Made by a program: the position numbers and the translations under genes. This document shows positions 13,836 through 27,991 of a stretch of 64,000 nucleotides of DNA, one piece after another (within the stretch, counting starts at the first letter, position 1; every line of letters starts with the position of its first letter). The notes beneath the pieces were generated by a model that saw only the letters and a list, made by a program, of their open reading frames with translations, ran no database searches and had not been told where the DNA came from. The DNA is from Pseudidiomarina piscicola (GTDB lineage: Bacteria > Pseudomonadota > Gammaproteobacteria > Enterobacterales > Alteromonadaceae): assembly GCF_902806985.1 (NCBI RefSeq), contig NZ_CADCXY010000002.1:310001-374000 (forward strand). Direction: 5' to 3'.

Positions 13836-15902
13836 GTGCAAGAAGCTACCCTATTAGTAGAAATCGGTACCGAAGAGTTACCACCGAAGTCATTAAAGAC
13901 TTTAAGCGAAGCCTTTGCCAAAGGTTTGAGCAAGCAACTTACAGACGCAAGCTTAGCCTTCACCGATGTGCAAAGTTTTGCCACTCCGCGACGCTTAGCG
14001 GTAAAAATCACCAAGGTTGCGGCCCAGCAGGCCGACAAAATCGTCGAGAAACGCGGACCCTCCGTTGACGTCGCTTTTGATGCCGACGGCAACCCAACTA
14101 AAGCGGCCGCTGGTTGGGCGCGCTCCAACGGTATTTCTGTCGAAGAGGCTGACCGCCTAAAGACTGATAAAGGTGAGTGGCTGCTTTATAAAGCCGAAGT
14201 GAAAGGTCAAGCCATGGCTGACCTTCTACCTGACTTTGTTCAGCGCGCACTAGAGCAACTGCCAGTGGCTAAGCCGATGCGCTGGGGCAACGGCGATGCG
14301 TACTTTATTCGTCCGGTCCATACCGTCACCCTAATGTACGGCGATGAGCTTGTACCAGGTGACGTACTTGGCATTGCTTCAAATAACCACTTGTTAGGCC
14401 ATCGCTTCCATTGTCCCCAAGGCACACAACTAAGCAATGCTGATGACTACGAACGCACTCTGGAAGCAGCATGGGTTATCGCTGACTTTGACAAGCGTCG
14501 AGCCCTGATCGAAAGCGGCATAGCCGAACAAGCCAAGCAAGCCGGCGGACGCGTGACCAGCGATCAAGAGCTCATTGACGAAGTGACAGCGCTGGTTGAG
14601 TGGCCGGTAGCTTTAACCGCAAGCTTCGATAAACAGTTCTTAGAGGTACCCAAAGAACCGCTGATTGTGACGATGAAAGACGACCAACGTTATTTTCCTT
14701 TGGAAGATAACGACGGTAACCTGTTACCTCAGTTTGTTTTTATTACCAATATCGAAAGTAAAGATCCGCAACAAATCATTCTTGGAAACGAGCGCGTTAT
14801 CCGCCCTCGCCTTGCCGACGCGCAGTTCTTTTATGAAGCCGATAAAAAGACACCTTTGGCTGCGCGCGTTGATGGCTTAGCCAGTGTTCTTTTTCAGAAG
14901 CAATTAGGTAGTATCAAAGACAAATCAGATCGCATCGCTCAAGTCGCACGGCGCATCGCCGAACTTCTTGGCAGCAACCAAGATATCGCTGAACGTGCCG
15001 GCTCGCTTTGTAAAGCCGACTTGGTCTCACAGATGGTGCTGGAATTTCCTGAAACGCAAGGCGTTATGGGTATGTACTATGCACGTAATGATAATGAACC
15101 ATCAGGAGTTCCAGAAGCCATTTATGAGCACTATTTACCGCGCTACAGTGGTGATGCCTTACCTCAATCGATTGCTGGCTGTGCCGTCGCTTTAGCGGAC
15201 AAATTAGACTCATTAGTAGGCATCTTTGGTATCGGTCAAGTGCCTAAGGGCGACCGAGACCCCTTTGCCCTACGCCGTTCTGCCATTGGCCTGCTAAGAA
15301 TCATCGTAGAAAAAGACCTACCGCTTGATTTAAACGTGCTCGTAGATATCTCACGGGAAAGTTTCGGCGACGTACTAACAAGCGAAACAGTCACCACCGA
15401 TGTCGTCGAATTCTTATTGGGTCGCTTCCGCCCTTGGTACCAAGAACAAGGCGTTAGTGTTGATGTAATTCAAGCGGTACTTGCGCGCCGCCCTACTGCG
15501 CCCGTTGATTTCGACAAGCGTGTTCGAGCCGTTACTGTCTTCCGCGAACTCGAGGAAGCACAAGCACTGGCGGCTGCGAATAAACGCGTTGCGAATATTC
15601 TCGCTAAGCTCGATGCGCCTATCACAGGCAAGGTCGATAGCGGCTTGCTTTCGGCCAATGAAGAAATTGCCTTGGTTAAAGCACTTGAAGAAGCGGAACT
15701 AAGCGCGAAAGATGCGTTAAAGAGCAGCAATTACACCGGCGCGCTAAAAGCGTTAGCTGGATTACAAAAGCCCGTCGATGCCTTCTTTGACAACGTTATG
15801 GTGAATGCCGACGATGCCGCTGTACGCACAAATCGTCAAGCAATCTTGCAGCGTTTACGTGAACTCTTCTTACAAATCGCGGATATTTCTGTATTGAACT
15901 AA
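13836..15902 (+). CDS. glyS: Glycine--tRNA ligase beta subunit
   Basis: 688 residues, the usual length for the separate beta subunit. The N-terminus [19 protein letters not shown] is characteristic. [27 protein letters not shown] and the [15 protein letters not shown] block belong to the HD-like and tRNA-binding regions, and the C-terminus is a DALR-type anticodon-binding domain. It starts with GTG immediately after glyQ, consistent with translational coupling. Confidence 0.97.
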   Translation: MQEATLLVEIGTEELPPKSLKTLSEAFAKGLSKQLTDASLAFTDVQSFATPRRLAVKITKVAAQQADKIVEKRGPSVDVAFDADGNPTKAAAGWARSNGISVEEADRLKTDKGEWLLYKAEVKGQAMADLLPDFVQRALEQLPVAKPMRWGNGDAYFIRPVHTVTLMYGDELVPGDVLGIASNNHLLGHRFHCPQGTQLSNADDYERTLEAAWVIADFDKRRALIESGIAEQAKQAGGRVTSDQELIDEVTALVEWPVALTASFDKQFLEVPKEPLIVTMKDDQRYFPLEDNDGNLLPQFVFITNIESKDPQQIILGNERVIRPRLADAQFFYEADKKTPLAARVDGLASVLFQKQLGSIKDKSDRIAQVARRIAELLGSNQDIAERAGSLCKADLVSQMVLEFPETQGVMGMYYARNDNEPSGVPEAIYEHYLPRYSGDALPQSIAGCAVALADKLDSLVGIFGIGQVPKGDRDPFALRRSAIGLLRIIVEKDLPLDLNVLVDISRESFGDVLTSETVTTDVVEFLLGRFRPWYQEQGVSVDVIQAVLARRPTAPVDFDKRVRAVTVFRELEEAQALAAANKRVANILAKLDAPITGKVDSGLLSANEEIALVKALEEAELSAKDALKSSNYTGALKALAGLQKPVDAFFDNVMVNADDAAVRTNRQAILQRLRELFLQIADISVLN

Positions 15903-15925
15903 GCATGTCATAACCACATGCGCAT

Positions 15926-15953
15926 AAAAAAGGAGCCTTTCGGCTCCTTTTTT
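15926..15953. terminator. Bidirectional terminator between glyS and gyrB
   Basis: A perfect stem (AAAAAAGGAGCC / GGCTCCTTTTTT) with a TTTC loop lies between the convergent glyS and gyrB stops. The A tract on one side and T tract on the other let it work in both directions. Confidence 0.9.
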
Positions 15954-15982
15954 TATAACTAAGCTAAGCTATACAAAGCTTG

Positions 15983-19497
<3,515 letters not shown>

Positions 19498-19527
19498 AAG
19501 TAGCTGCTACAGAGTCCAACTTATTGC

Positions 19528-20628
19528 CTAAAGGCGCATCGGCATGACAACGTAAAGTGAAGAATCATCTTCGTCATCTTCGATCAGTCCACTCGCATCG
19601 GGACCTGAAAGCGTCATCTTAATTTTCTCACCGTGAATCGTGTTCAACACATCAATCAGATAACTAACATTGAAGCCAATCTCTAAGCTGTCGCCTTGAT
19701 AGTCCACTTCGATCACTTCTTCGGCGGTCTCTTGTTCAGGGTTATTGGCAGTTAAACACATTTCACCGTTACTTAAGGTGACGCGTACGCCTCTATACTT
19801 CTCATTCGATAAAATGGCCGCCCGCGCGCACGCTTGCTTAAGCACATTGCGGTCTGCTACAACGAATTTATCCCCGCCTTGCGGCAGCACGCGACGATAA
19901 TCAGGGAAGCGTCCATCCACTAGTTTACTGGTAAACGACATTCCGTTCGTTTCCACACGGATGTGGTTGGCGCCAACCGCGACTTTAACTTCATTATCAC
20001 CATCGTCGAGCAGTCGCATCAGCTCAGTAATACCCTTACGCGGAACAATCACTTGTCGCCCCGCTAAATTTGGCTGAGGTACTTCAACAGCGCTCATCGC
20101 CAAACGATGTCCATCGGTTGCGACAGTACGCAGGGTGTTAGCATCGGTTTCGAATAGCATGCCGTTAAGGTAATAACGTACGTCTTGGTTCGCCATAGAA
20201 AAGTGCGTGCGTTCCATTAAGTCGCGCAATACGCCTTGTGAAGTGACTAGTTGTATATCACTGTCCCAGTCATCGATATTCGGGAAGTCTTCTGCTGGAA
20301 GAGTGGCTAGGGTAAATTTACTACGGCCTGAGCGAATCGTCGCTTTTTCGCCACTAGCACTGACTTCCACACTAGCGCCATCAGGAAGGCTACGAATGAT
20401 ATCGACCAACTTTTTAGCTGGTACAGTCAACTGCCCTTCTTCACCGCCTTCTATTTCACAAACCGAGACCAGTTCGACTTCGAGATCTGTCCCCGTTAAG
20501 CGAACGTGATCAGGCGCAACCTGTATTAACACATTAGATAGAATCGGTATTGTATGGCGTCGTTCTACTGCACCACTGACCACTTGCAGCGGCTTTAGAA
20601 AAGCATCGCGATTAATGGTAAATTTCAT
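19528..20628 (-). CDS. dnaN: DNA polymerase III sliding clamp (beta subunit)
   Basis: 366 residues, exactly the usual length. It starts MKFTINRDAFLKPLQVVSGAVERRHTIPILSNVL, shows three clamp-fold repeats and ends LYVVMPMRL, the conserved C-terminal MPMRL of the partner-binding pocket. The homodimeric ring tethers Pol III and other factors to DNA. It lies between dnaA (58-base gap) and recF (30-base gap). Confidence 0.98.
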   Translation of the reverse strand: MKFTINRDAFLKPLQVVSGAVERRHTIPILSNVLIQVAPDHVRLTGTDLEVELVSVCEIEGGEEGQLTVPAKKLVDIIRSLPDGASVEVSASGEKATIRSGRSKFTLATLPAEDFPNIDDWDSDIQLVTSQGVLRDLMERTHFSMANQDVRYYLNGMLFETDANTLRTVATDGHRLAMSAVEVPQPNLAGRQVIVPRKGITELMRLLDDGDNEVKVAVGANHIRVETNGMSFTSKLVDGRFPDYRRVLPQGGDKFVVADRNVLKQACARAAILSNEKYRGVRVTLSNGEMCLTANNPEQETAEEVIEVDYQGDSLEIGFNVSYLIDVLNTIHGEKIKMTLSGPDASGLIEDDEDDSSLYVVMPMRL

Positions 20629-20686
20629 CCCGTTATTCCCCTGTATTCATGTCCCTGCAGCACCGGCCCTACTACTACCACCTGTT

Positions 20687-22099
20687 TTAGGCTGATAACG
20701 TGCGGATTAAGTTTCTGTAGTCTTCTTTTATATCATGTTGTGCGTCTTTTAATTCTTGAATTTTTCGACACGCATGTAAAACCGTGGTGTGATCACGCCC
20801 ACCGAAGGCATCGCCAATCTCTGGCAAGCTATGGTTGGTTAACTCTTTTGCCAAAGCCATGGCCAGTTGGCGAGGACGGGTGACCGAGCGGCTACGACGC
20901 TTTGACAGCAAATCGGCAACCTTAATATTGTAATATTCCGCCACGGTCTTCTGGATATTTTCAATCGTCACCAGCTTTTCTTGTGCCGCTATCAAGTCGC
21001 GCAGTGCTTCTCTGACGAAATCAATGGTGATCTGTCGACCGGTCAAGTTTACATTTGCCGCTAAACGGTTAAGAGCCCCCTCCAGCTCTCGTACGTTTGA
21101 GCGTAATCGTTTCGCAATAAAAAATGCGACTTCATGGGGCAAGCTTATGCCGCGTTCCTGAGCTTTACGAATTAAAATCGCGACGCGCGTCTCTAGCTCA
21201 GGTGGCTCAATCGCAATCGTTAAGCCCCAGCCAAAACGGGATCTCAGCCGATCCTCTACGCCTTTGATTTCTTTAGGGTAAAGGTCACTGGTCATAATAA
21301 TTTGCTGATTGCCTTCGAGTAAGGCATTGAAGGTATGGAAAAACTCTTCTTGTGTACCTTTCTTGTCGGCAAAAAAGTGGATGTCATCGATCAATAACGC
21401 ATCTACCGATCTGTAATAACGCTTAAACTCATTAATTGAGTTATTTTTCAAGGCGTTAACCATATCTTGTACAAAGCGCTCGGCGCGCATGTAAAACACT
21501 TTCGCACCCTTTTTACGCGCCATGATCTCATTACCGACGGCATGCAATAAGTGTGTTTTACCTAAGCCCGTGCCGCCGTAGACAAACAGCGGGTTATAAA
21601 CCCCACCAGGGTTTTCTGCGACTTGCGAGGCGGCAGCTCGCGCAAGTTGGTTGGACTTACCTTCAACAAAATTATCAAACGTATACTCAGGATGGATATT
21701 ACACTCGAATGCTGGGGCAGGTGTTGCTTCATCCCACGGACTCTGACGGCGTGTAGGCCGCTCGACCGCAGCGCGACGAGGTTCCACTTTCTTTTGTGCT
21801 GGTGCGCTGCCGTTTGATTTTTGCTCAATACCGCCTACCGCAAAAGACACATTTGGGGCTTCGCCACCTTTCTCTTTTGCTGCATCGCCTAAATAGTCGG
21901 TAATTAGATGAAGGTACTTATCTTTGACCCAGTCGACCACATACATGTTTGGCGCATAGAGTGTCAGCGTTTCATCAGCTTGGTCAGCTTGAAGTGGACG
22001 GATCCACGTATTGAAATGTTGCGTCGACAGCTCGCTTTGTAGGCGTTCAGTGCAATGCTCCCACAGCGATTTATTCACACTCGACTCCCTGCTAGTCAC
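20687..22099 (-). CDS. dnaA: Chromosomal replication initiator protein DnaA
   Basis: 470 residues. Domain I ([26 protein letters not shown]) binds DnaB and DiaA, followed by a variable linker. Domain III is an AAA+ ATPase: Walker [14 protein letters not shown], Walker [10 protein letters not shown]. Domain IV ends with the DnaA-box-reading signature [15 protein letters not shown]. It opens oriC, which lies about 38 kb away at 60421-60625 because other genes and the island separate them. DnaA-box-like sites in its upstream region suggest autoregulation. Confidence 0.98.
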   Translation of the reverse strand: MTSRESSVNKSLWEHCTERLQSELSTQHFNTWIRPLQADQADETLTLYAPNMYVVDWVKDKYLHLITDYLGDAAKEKGGEAPNVSFAVGGIEQKSNGSAPAQKKVEPRRAAVERPTRRQSPWDEATPAPAFECNIHPEYTFDNFVEGKSNQLARAAASQVAENPGGVYNPLFVYGGTGLGKTHLLHAVGNEIMARKKGAKVFYMRAERFVQDMVNALKNNSINEFKRYYRSVDALLIDDIHFFADKKGTQEEFFHTFNALLEGNQQIIMTSDLYPKEIKGVEDRLRSRFGWGLTIAIEPPELETRVAILIRKAQERGISLPHEVAFFIAKRLRSNVRELEGALNRLAANVNLTGRQITIDFVREALRDLIAAQEKLVTIENIQKTVAEYYNIKVADLLSKRRSRSVTRPRQLAMALAKELTNHSLPEIGDAFGGRDHTTVLHACRKIQELKDAQHDIKEDYRNLIRTLSA

Positions 22100-22264
22100 T
22101 TAATTGCGACGATCCTCGCTGGTGCCCCACTTATGCACCAGTTTGTCACCAAAGACCCGAAAATCGAACGCTAAATATTGTATAATTAGAATCTCTCGAT
22201 TGTACTCAAGTAGTAGTAAAATCGCTAGCCTGAAAGGTAAATAATGCGACCAACAACAGGAAGG

Positions 22265-22307
22265 TTATCCACAATAATAATCATTCTTTTTTCTACTTTG
22301 TGGATAG
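22265..22307. promoter_or_regulatory. DnaA boxes between dnaA and rpmH
   Basis: A perfect TTATCCACA at 22265-22273 and an inverted near-match TGTGGATAG at 22299-22307. They lie in the 289-base divergent region between dnaA and rpmH. They probably serve dnaA/rpmH regulation, since the clustered origin is beside mnmG. Confidence 0.6.
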
Positions 22308-22316
22308 CTTTTATCG

Positions 22317-22345
22317 TTGACTTTGATCCTTTTTATCGATAGAAT
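22317..22345 (+). promoter_or_regulatory. Sigma70 promoter of rpmH-rnpA
   Basis: TTGACT (22317-22322), a 17-bp spacer and TAGAAT (22340-22345), about 45 bases before the rpmH ATG. It overlaps no gene and faces the ribosomal protein operon. Confidence 0.75.
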
Positions 22346-22388
22346 TCGCGCTCTAAATTTTTGGTAACCCGATTACGGAAGTAACGTC

Positions 22389-22523
22389 ATGAAAAGAACA
22401 TTTCAACCAAGCGTATTAAAGCGCAAGCGTAGCCACGGTTTCCGTGCTCGTATGGCAACTAAAAACGGCCGCCAGATTTTGGCTCGTCGTCGTGCCAAGG
22501 GCCGCAAAGTCCTGTCTGCGTAA
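22389..22523 (+). CDS. rpmH: 50S ribosomal protein L34
   Basis: A 44-codon gene beginning [18 protein letters not shown] and ending in the basic [12 protein letters not shown] tail. It is near-identical to L34 of other gammaproteobacteria and has the family length. L34 is a small basic protein of the large ribosomal subunit. The TAA is directly followed by the TTG start of rnpA. Confidence 0.98.
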   Translation: MKRTFQPSVLKRKRSHGFRARMATKNGRQILARRRAKGRKVLSA

Positions 22524-22919
22524 TTGAAGCAGTATTCCTATGGTCGGGAGTTACGTCTGTTAACTCCCGCTCAATTTCAGCAAGTCTTTAATGCCCCCCC
22601 GGTGAAAGCCGTAACGGCCGAGCTTACCATGCTCGCTACCCCCAATTCATTAGGTCATCCTCGACTAGGCGTAACGATATCGAAAAAGCGTGCAAAACTC
22701 GCTGTTGATCGAAATCGAATCAAACGCAAGATTCGCGAGAATTTTAGGCTAAAACAGCATAAAATACCGGCATTCGACATTGTCGTCATTGCTAAAAGCG
22801 GCATCGTCGATCTCGACAGTGATGTTTTGCAACAACGGCTCGATTATTTATGGCGAACTATAAGCAAGCGATGCGCGCAATACCAATCGGCTGCATCCGA
22901 CTCTACCAGTGGTTCATAA
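22524..22919 (+). CDS. rnpA: Ribonuclease P protein component
   Basis: 131 residues from a TTG directly after the rpmH stop; no better-placed ATG exists upstream of the conserved [15 protein letters not shown]. The RNase P protein signature [29 protein letters not shown] is intact. It assists the RNase P RNA in 5' tRNA maturation. Its end overlaps yidD by 70 bases in another frame, the usual compact arrangement. Confidence 0.95.
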   Translation: MKQYSYGRELRLLTPAQFQQVFNAPPVKAVTAELTMLATPNSLGHPRLGVTISKKRAKLAVDRNRIKRKIRENFRLKQHKIPAFDIVVIAKSGIVDLDSDVLQQRLDYLWRTISKRCAQYQSAASDSTSGS

Positions 22920-23134
22920 GCCCGCTGATTGGGCCGCGTTGTAGGTTCCAACCTACTTGCTCGCAATACGCCATCGAAGCTATACAAAAGCATGGTATGA
23001 TACGGGGCTTCTGGCTCGCCAGTAAACGCATTAGTAAATGTCATCCCGGTCATCCGGGCGGCTTCGACCCGGTGCCAGACGCAAAAGCATCGGAAACAAC
23101 GAACAAAAGTACAAAAGAGACGAAGGACTTATGA
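22850..23134 (+). CDS. yidD: Membrane protein insertion efficiency factor YidD
   Basis: 94 residues of the DUF37/YidD family: [34 protein letters not shown] with conserved cysteines, then [20 protein letters not shown] small membrane-associated helper of YidC-dependent insertion. It overlaps rnpA upstream and the yidC ATG downstream (TGA inside ATGA). An alternative ATG at 22871 would drop seven residues. Confidence 0.93.
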   Translation: MANYKQAMRAIPIGCIRLYQWFISPLIGPRCRFQPTCSQYAIEAIQKHGMIRGFWLASKRISKCHPGHPGGFDPVPDAKASETTNKSTKETKDL

Positions 23135-24810
23135 ATTCGCCACGCTCCATATTGTTTATCGCATTTTTGGTAGTGAGTTTCTTTCTCTATCAAAACTGGC
23201 TCGTTGATACCGCACCTGGTACTCAAAAGTCGGCACGAGCTCCGACACAAGCCTCTCAACCGTCTAGCGATGCCGGTGTTCCTGCAGCTAATCCAAACCT
23301 GAATTCGGATGATGCTGTACCAAGCGCATCAGCGACCGGTGAAATGCCAAGCCCAGCGTCGACAATTCAAGGCGCCAAAGTCAACGTCACCACTGATGTT
23401 CTCGACCTTCAAATCGCCCTACGCGGTGGTGATGTCGTTAACGCCCAGTTACGTGAATTTGCCCGTACCCAAGACTCTGAAGCGCGCTTCGAGCTCCTGC
23501 ATGACAATAATGCTGAGCTGTATATTGCGCAGTCGGGGCTTATTGGTAAAGATGGCACCGACTCTTCAGCCGGTCGTCCAGTGTTCCATGTGGAACACGA
23601 CAGCTACACCATGACCGGTGATACCCTGCGGGTACCATTAAGTTACACTTTAGAAGATGGCTCCACCATCACGAAGACCTTTGTACTTAGCAAAGGATCT
23701 TATGCTGTCGATGTTATCTACACCATCAACAACGCATCTACCGCACACAAAGAAGTGCAGTTTTACGCACAACTTAAGCAGGTCATCACTGAAGCTGGCG
23801 GAAGCATGATGATGCCTACCTATCGCGGTGGTGCCTACTCATGGGATGAGGACCGTTACGAGAAGTACGACTTCGACGACATGCGCGACAAACCCCTAAG
23901 TATTGCTACGGAAAGCGGCTGGGTTGGAATGCTCGAGCATTACTTCGTAAGTGCATGGATTCCTCGTAGTGAAGGCACAAAACAATTTTCTTCCAGCGTA
24001 CTAGGCAGTAACCAAGCGTTGATGCGTGTGATCTACCCAATCGCAACCATCGCGCCTAATAGCCAAGCGGAACTGCGTGCAACTCTGTTTGTTGGGCCTA
24101 AAGACCAAGATGCCATGGCCGCTGTTGCCGAAGACCTCGACCTAACCGTCGATTATGGTTTCTTATGGTGGTTAGCACAGCCAATCTTTAAATTGCTGCA
24201 ATTCCTGCAAAGCTTCCTAATTAACTGGGGACTGTCGATTATTGCCGTCACCGTTATCATTAAGGCGCTGCTCTACCCGCTAACCAAGGCACAATATGTG
24301 TCGATGGCGAAGATGCGGATGATACAGCCGAAAATGAAAGCCTTGCGCGAGCGCCATGGCGACGATCGCCAAAAAATGTCGCAAGCAATGATGAAGCTCT
24401 ACAAAGAAGAGAAAGTTAACCCTCTCGGCGGTTGCTTGCCGATGTTGTTACAGCTTCCAATATTCTTGTCGCTGTATTGGGTTCTACTAGAAAGTGTCGA
24501 ACTACGTCACGCGCCTCTGTTCCTGTGGATCGAAGACTTATCAGCTAAAGACCCGTACTACATCCTGCCATTACTGATGGGTGTCTCTATGTGGTTCATG
24601 CAGCGTTTACAGCCAGCTCCGGGTACCGACCCAATGCAGCAAAAGCTCATGCAGTATATGCCGGTTATCTTCACTGTCTTCTTCTTGTGGTTCCCATCAG
24701 GACTCGTATTGTACTGGTTAAGTAACAACCTGATTACCATTAGCCAGATGCAGTGGATCTATCGTGGCTTAGAAAAGAAAGGCATGATGGACCGCCGTAA
24801 GAAGAAATGA
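23131..24810 (+). CDS. yidC: Membrane protein insertase YidC
   Basis: 559 residues from the ATG at 23131, picked because GGA precedes it and [23 protein letters not shown] is the expected N-terminal membrane anchor; upstream in-frame sequence overlaps yidD. A large periplasmic domain (about residues 60-330) is followed by the conserved Oxa1/YidC membrane core with [35 protein letters not shown] and [12 protein letters not shown]. It inserts and folds inner-membrane proteins with or without SecYEG. A near-perfect parS lies at 23582-23597. Confidence 0.97.
   Translation: MNSPRSILFIAFLVVSFFLYQNWLVDTAPGTQKSARAPTQASQPSSDAGVPAANPNLNSDDAVPSASATGEMPSPASTIQGAKVNVTTDVLDLQIALRGGDVVNAQLREFARTQDSEARFELLHDNNAELYIAQSGLIGKDGTDSSAGRPVFHVEHDSYTMTGDTLRVPLSYTLEDGSTITKTFVLSKGSYAVDVIYTINNASTAHKEVQFYAQLKQVITEAGGSMMMPTYRGGAYSWDEDRYEKYDFDDMRDKPLSIATESGWVGMLEHYFVSAWIPRSEGTKQFSSSVLGSNQALMRVIYPIATIAPNSQAELRATLFVGPKDQDAMAAVAEDLDLTVDYGFLWWLAQPIFKLLQFLQSFLINWGLSIIAVTVIIKALLYPLTKAQYVSMAKMRMIQPKMKALRERHGDDRQKMSQAMMKLYKEEKVNPLGGCLPMLLQLPIFLSLYWVLLESVELRHAPLFLWIEDLSAKDPYYILPLLMGVSMWFMQRLQPAPGTDPMQQKLMQYMPVIFTVFFLWFPSGLVLYWLSNNLITISQMQWIYRGLEKKGMMDRRKKK
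23582..23597. promoter_or_regulatory. Imperfect parS-like site inside yidC
   Basis: TGTTCCATGTGGAACA differs from the recF parS copies at one central base and again encodes FHVEH in frame. It extends the parS cluster to about 5.2 kb. Confidence 0.65.
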
Positions 24811-26180
24811 GCTTCGAATTAAGCAACGATACAATTGTCGCACAAGCAACCCCACCCGGACGCGGTGGGGTTGGTATTGTTCGCATCAGTGGCCCTGCAG
24901 CACGAAAAACGGCTGAGGCCCTGCTCGGGCATTGCCCAAAACCACGTACCGCAGAATATTTACCTTTCAAAACCCCGGCTGGCGAACTGCTTGACGAAGG
25001 CATCGCTTTATTCTTCCCGGGACCCAACTCTTTTACTGGTGAAGACGTACTTGAGTTGCAAGGCCATGGTGGCCCTGTACTCATCGATATGATTATCAAA
25101 GCGGTACTCGACTTACCAGATATTCGCCCAGCACGACCTGGCGAATTCAGTGAGCGTGCGTTCCTCAACGATAAGCTTGACTTAACCCAAGCTGAGGCTA
25201 TCGCTGATCTTATCGATACCAACTCGGAGCAAGCAGCCAAAGCCGCGTTACAGAGCTTACAAGGCGGTTTCTCGCACGAAATCGACCAGCTTGTTGATGC
25301 TGTTATTGCGCTACGAATGTACGTTGAAGCCGCAATCGACTTTCCGGAAGAAGAAATTGACTTCCTTAGTGACGGTAAAGTTACCGCTGATCTCGAAGCC
25401 ATTCTCGACCACATGCATCAGGTGATGGTGCAGGCGAAGCAAGGCTCGTTATTGCGTGAGGGCATGAAAGTGGTAATCGCGGGCCGACCGAACGCCGGCA
25501 AATCAAGCCTATTGAATGCTCTGGCTGGCCGCGAATCAGCCATTGTTACTGCAATCGCCGGTACCACTCGTGACGTGTTGCGGGAACATATCCAAATCGA
25601 CGGTATGCCACTGCATATCATCGACACCGCAGGTCTGCGGGAAAGTCCCGATGAAGTCGAAAAGATTGGCATTCAGCGCGCCTGGGATGAAATTCGCGCT
25701 GCCGACCGGGTCTTGTTTATGGTCGATGCCACCGAAACCCAAGCCGTGCACCCGGCCGAAATTTGGCCTGAGTTTTTCGAGCAACTACCTGCTGAGCTAC
25801 CCTACACGGTGATCCGCAACAAGGTCGATTTAAATGCTGAACCGGTGGAGCTTGAAGACATTGGCGGCGTGCCCGTTTTACACCTTTCAGCGAAAACCGG
25901 GCATGGCGTAGAACTGCTGCGTGAACACCTGAAACACTGTGTCGGCTATCAGGCCACCAGCGAAGGCAGCTTCATGGCCCGGCGTCGCCACCTCGCGGCT
26001 CTGGAAAAAGCACGTGAGCACTTACTTACCGGCCAGGATGCGCTAGAGCAGCACGCTGCTGGTGAAATACTCGCCGAAGAGCTACGTTTAGCCCAGCAAC
26101 ACTTGAACGAGATCACTGGCGAATTCACCTCAGATGACCTGCTTGGCAAGATTTTTAGTTCGTTCTGTATCGGGAAGTGA
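24807..26180 (+). CDS. mnmE: tRNA uridine-5-carboxymethylaminomethyl modification GTPase MnmE
   Basis: 457 residues. The N-terminal domain binds formyl-tetrahydrofolate. The central helical domain surrounds a Ras-like G domain (P-loop [12 protein letters not shown], switch [12 protein letters not shown]). The C-terminus ends FCIGK with the conserved functional cysteine. With MnmG it modifies U34 of several tRNAs. It overlaps yidC by 4 bases. The last 18 bases are the left attachment repeat of the island, and the final codons (GGG AAG TGA) appear to be island-supplied synonyms of the displaced host end. Confidence 0.97.
   Translation: MSFELSNDTIVAQATPPGRGGVGIVRISGPAARKTAEALLGHCPKPRTAEYLPFKTPAGELLDEGIALFFPGPNSFTGEDVLELQGHGGPVLIDMIIKAVLDLPDIRPARPGEFSERAFLNDKLDLTQAEAIADLIDTNSEQAAKAALQSLQGGFSHEIDQLVDAVIALRMYVEAAIDFPEEEIDFLSDGKVTADLEAILDHMHQVMVQAKQGSLLREGMKVVIAGRPNAGKSSLLNALAGRESAIVTAIAGTTRDVLREHIQIDGMPLHIIDTAGLRESPDEVEKIGIQRAWDEIRAADRVLFMVDATETQAVHPAEIWPEFFEQLPAELPYTVIRNKVDLNAEPVELEDIGGVPVLHLSAKTGHGVELLREHLKHCVGYQATSEGSFMARRRHLAALEKAREHLLTGQDALEQHAAGEILAEELRLAQQHLNEITGEFTSDDLLGKIFSSFCIGK
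26163..26180 (+). repeat. attL: left attachment repeat in mnmE
   Basis: TTCTGTATCGGGAAGTGA, the last 18 bases of mnmE. The first 11 bases are identical to the right copy. The remaining differences (GGG AAG TGA versus GGC AAA TAA) are synonymous and still encode FCIGK. Confidence 0.9.
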
Positions 26181-26311
26181 AACGGCCAAAAAGATCGAAA
26201 AGCATCCAATAAAATATAAATAAGACGTTGTTTTATAAAGAAATTTATTCTATTTCTTTGCAGGCAATTTGATCCGTTTTGCCCCCTCTTGCTCCGTGTG
26301 TGCTCCGAGTA

Positions 26312-26333
26312 TAAGTTTTCGGAGCACTCGGAG
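26312..26333. repeat. Left arm-type inverted repeat of the island
   Basis: A 22-base segment (TAAGTTTTCGGAGCACTCGG and two more bases) matches the reverse complement of 48691-48715 except for a 1-base and a 2-base gap. It lies in a patch of repeated GCTCC/GGAGC units just before the integrase start. This fits integrase or excisionase arm sites, or an autoregulatory operator. Confidence 0.6.
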
Positions 26334-26350
26334 CACAAAAGGAGCAAAAC

Positions 26351-27541
26351 ATGAAAATCACTATCCAGAAACGCGAACCAGACAAGAACGGCCACCGTGC
26401 CTTGCGACTGGTCTACTACCACGGTTCCAAGACAGGCCAGAACGGTTCTCGGGCGCAGAAGCGCTCGTATGAGCCCCTGAACCTGTTCCTCTACGACAAA
26501 CCCCGCCTTCCGGCGGAGCGTGAGCACAACAAGACGGTGAATCAGAAGGCTGAGGCCATCAGGGCAAAGCGGCTGTTGGAAATCGAGTCGTCACGACATG
26601 GATTGGATGATCGGACCAAGCTTTCGGCCAGCTTCTTCGATTACTTCGACCAGTTGACCGACGAGAAGGCTTCCGGGAGCAAATCCAATCATTCGATCTG
26701 GATCTCCACCCGTCATCACCTGCATCGCTACCATGGCTTGTCTGAACTGACCTTTGAACAAGTCGATAAGCGATTCCTGGAGGGGTTCCGGCACTACCTT
26801 CAGCATGAAGCCACCACCAAATCTGGAACCAAACTGGCCAAGAACACGACCAGCAGTTACTTCAACAAGGTTCGGGCAGCGCTCAACCAGGCCTATCGGG
26901 ATGGCATTGTCCGCGACAACCCGGTTCAACAGGTCAAGTCCATCAAACCGGAGAACACCAAACGAACGTATTTGACCCTCGAAGAGGTCCGGGCTCTGAC
27001 CAAAGCCGAGTGCCGGTATGACGTGCTGAGGCGGGCTTTCCTGTTTTCCTGCACTACCGGCCTTCGCTGGTCAGATATCCACAAGCTGGTCTGGGGTGAG
27101 ATAGAGGAATTCGCGGATGGCCACTACCGCATCATTTTTCGGCAAAAGAAGCTTGTGAACGCCGGGAACTCACTGCAATACCTGGATCTTCCAGACTCGG
27201 CTGTGAGATTGCTAAACCTGGAGAATCGCGGCAATCCGGGTGATCGCGTATTCAAAGGTCTGAAGTATGACTCCTACACCAACGTTGCATTGGCGCAATG
27301 GGTCATGCGAGCGGGTATCACCAAGAGTGTGACTTTCCATGCTGGACGGCACACCTTTGCGGTCAATCAACTGGCCAGGGGTGTGGATATCTACTCGTTG
27401 TCCCGGCTTCTGGGCCACAGCGAACTAAGAACCACAGAGATCTACGCCGACATACTCGAAACTCGCCGTACAGAGGCCATGAGGAGTTTTCCTGACATAT
27501 TTGAGGAGACACTGGACGAGGTTGGGGAATGTGCAGCCTAA
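26351..27541 (+). CDS. int: Tyrosine recombinase (island integrase)
   Basis: 396 residues. An N-terminal arm-binding region and a SAM-like core-binding domain (about residues 95-195) precede the catalytic domain with the full set R239 (TTGLRWSDI), H330 and R333 (HAGRHTFAV), H356 (LLGHSELRTTEIY) and the nucleophile Y365. It reads away from attL with AAAAGGAG before its ATG and would catalyse integration into and excision from mnmE. The terminator at 27548-27570 isolates it from the minus-strand genes beyond. Confidence 0.95.
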   Translation: MKITIQKREPDKNGHRALRLVYYHGSKTGQNGSRAQKRSYEPLNLFLYDKPRLPAEREHNKTVNQKAEAIRAKRLLEIESSRHGLDDRTKLSASFFDYFDQLTDEKASGSKSNHSIWISTRHHLHRYHGLSELTFEQVDKRFLEGFRHYLQHEATTKSGTKLAKNTTSSYFNKVRAALNQAYRDGIVRDNPVQQVKSIKPENTKRTYLTLEEVRALTKAECRYDVLRRAFLFSCTTGLRWSDIHKLVWGEIEEFADGHYRIIFRQKKLVNAGNSLQYLDLPDSAVRLLNLENRGNPGDRVFKGLKYDSYTNVALAQWVMRAGITKSVTFHAGRHTFAVNQLARGVDIYSLSRLLGHSELRTTEIYADILETRRTEAMRSFPDIFEETLDEVGECAA

Positions 27542-27547
27542 GTGACG

Positions 27548-27570
27548 AGAGGGGCTTTCAAAGCCCCTCT
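27548..27570. terminator. Bidirectional hairpin between int and the HTH gene
   Basis: A perfect 11-bp inverted repeat (AGAGGGGCTTT / AAAGCCCCTCT) with a 1-base centre, between the convergent integrase and HTH gene. In the cell a few central pairs would open to form the loop. Confidence 0.8.
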
Positions 27571-27586
27571 TTACACTTGTCCCACA

Positions 27587-27931
27587 TCAAACACTCCGTC
27601 GTCCTGGCCTTCGGTGACTCACCAGATGCTGAGCTGCCGACCGTTCGATCTCTTCCGCCGTCGCGATCCGGTTGGACTGGAGCCATTTCAGGATATCTGC
27701 ACGGCGAAAGAAAATCCTGTGACCATTTGGCTTGAAGTGAGGGATCTTCTTTTGAGAGGTTAACTGGTACAGCGTGCTTTTCTTCAGCCCCGTGTATTCC
27801 GCACAGTCTTCAAGGCTCATGATCTCCTTGTCGACCTCCGGAGCCTTGCTGCCACCGATATGGTCTAAAATGATTTTTTTGAGAACCATCATGTCCTGCA
27901 ACACCCGTTGCAGCATTTCTTTTTCTGTCAT
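27587..27931 (-). CDS. Helix-turn-helix (MerR/excisionase-like) protein
   Basis: 114 residues. The N-terminal third is helical; the rest holds a winged-helix motif of the HTH_17 type: LEDCAEYTGLKKSTLYQLTSQKKIPHFKPNGHRIFFRRADILKWL. Proteins of this type act as recombination directionality factors or small regulators in integrative elements. It is last in a minus-strand unit after the AlpA-like and DUF927 genes, convergent with int. The triplet of TGGGAA units at 27962-27985 lies 31 bases before its ATG and could be its operator. Confidence 0.8.
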   Translation of the reverse strand: MTEKEMLQRVLQDMMVLKKIILDHIGGSKAPEVDKEIMSLEDCAEYTGLKKSTLYQLTSQKKIPHFKPNGHRIFFRRADILKWLQSNRIATAEEIERSAAQHLVSHRRPGRRSV

Positions 27932-27961
27932 CGCTCTACCCCTACACCGCCATAACCAAAG

Positions 27962-27985
27962 TGGGAAAACTGGGAAATTGGGAAC
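27962..27985 (+). repeat. Triple TGGGAA site, left copy
   Basis: Three TGGGAA units start at 27962, 27971 and 27979 (9- then 8-base spacing). A copy with the same spacing and 22 of 24 identical bases lies inverted at 48592-48615. It is between the DUF927 and HTH genes. The shared architecture suggests a binding site used at both island ends. Confidence 0.75.
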
Positions 27986-27991
27986 ACCGTG

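Noticed and set aside
22265-22307. Possible second origin at dnaA
   Set aside because: Only two boxes, few GATC sites and no 13-mer set; the mioC-mnmG region has the full pattern.
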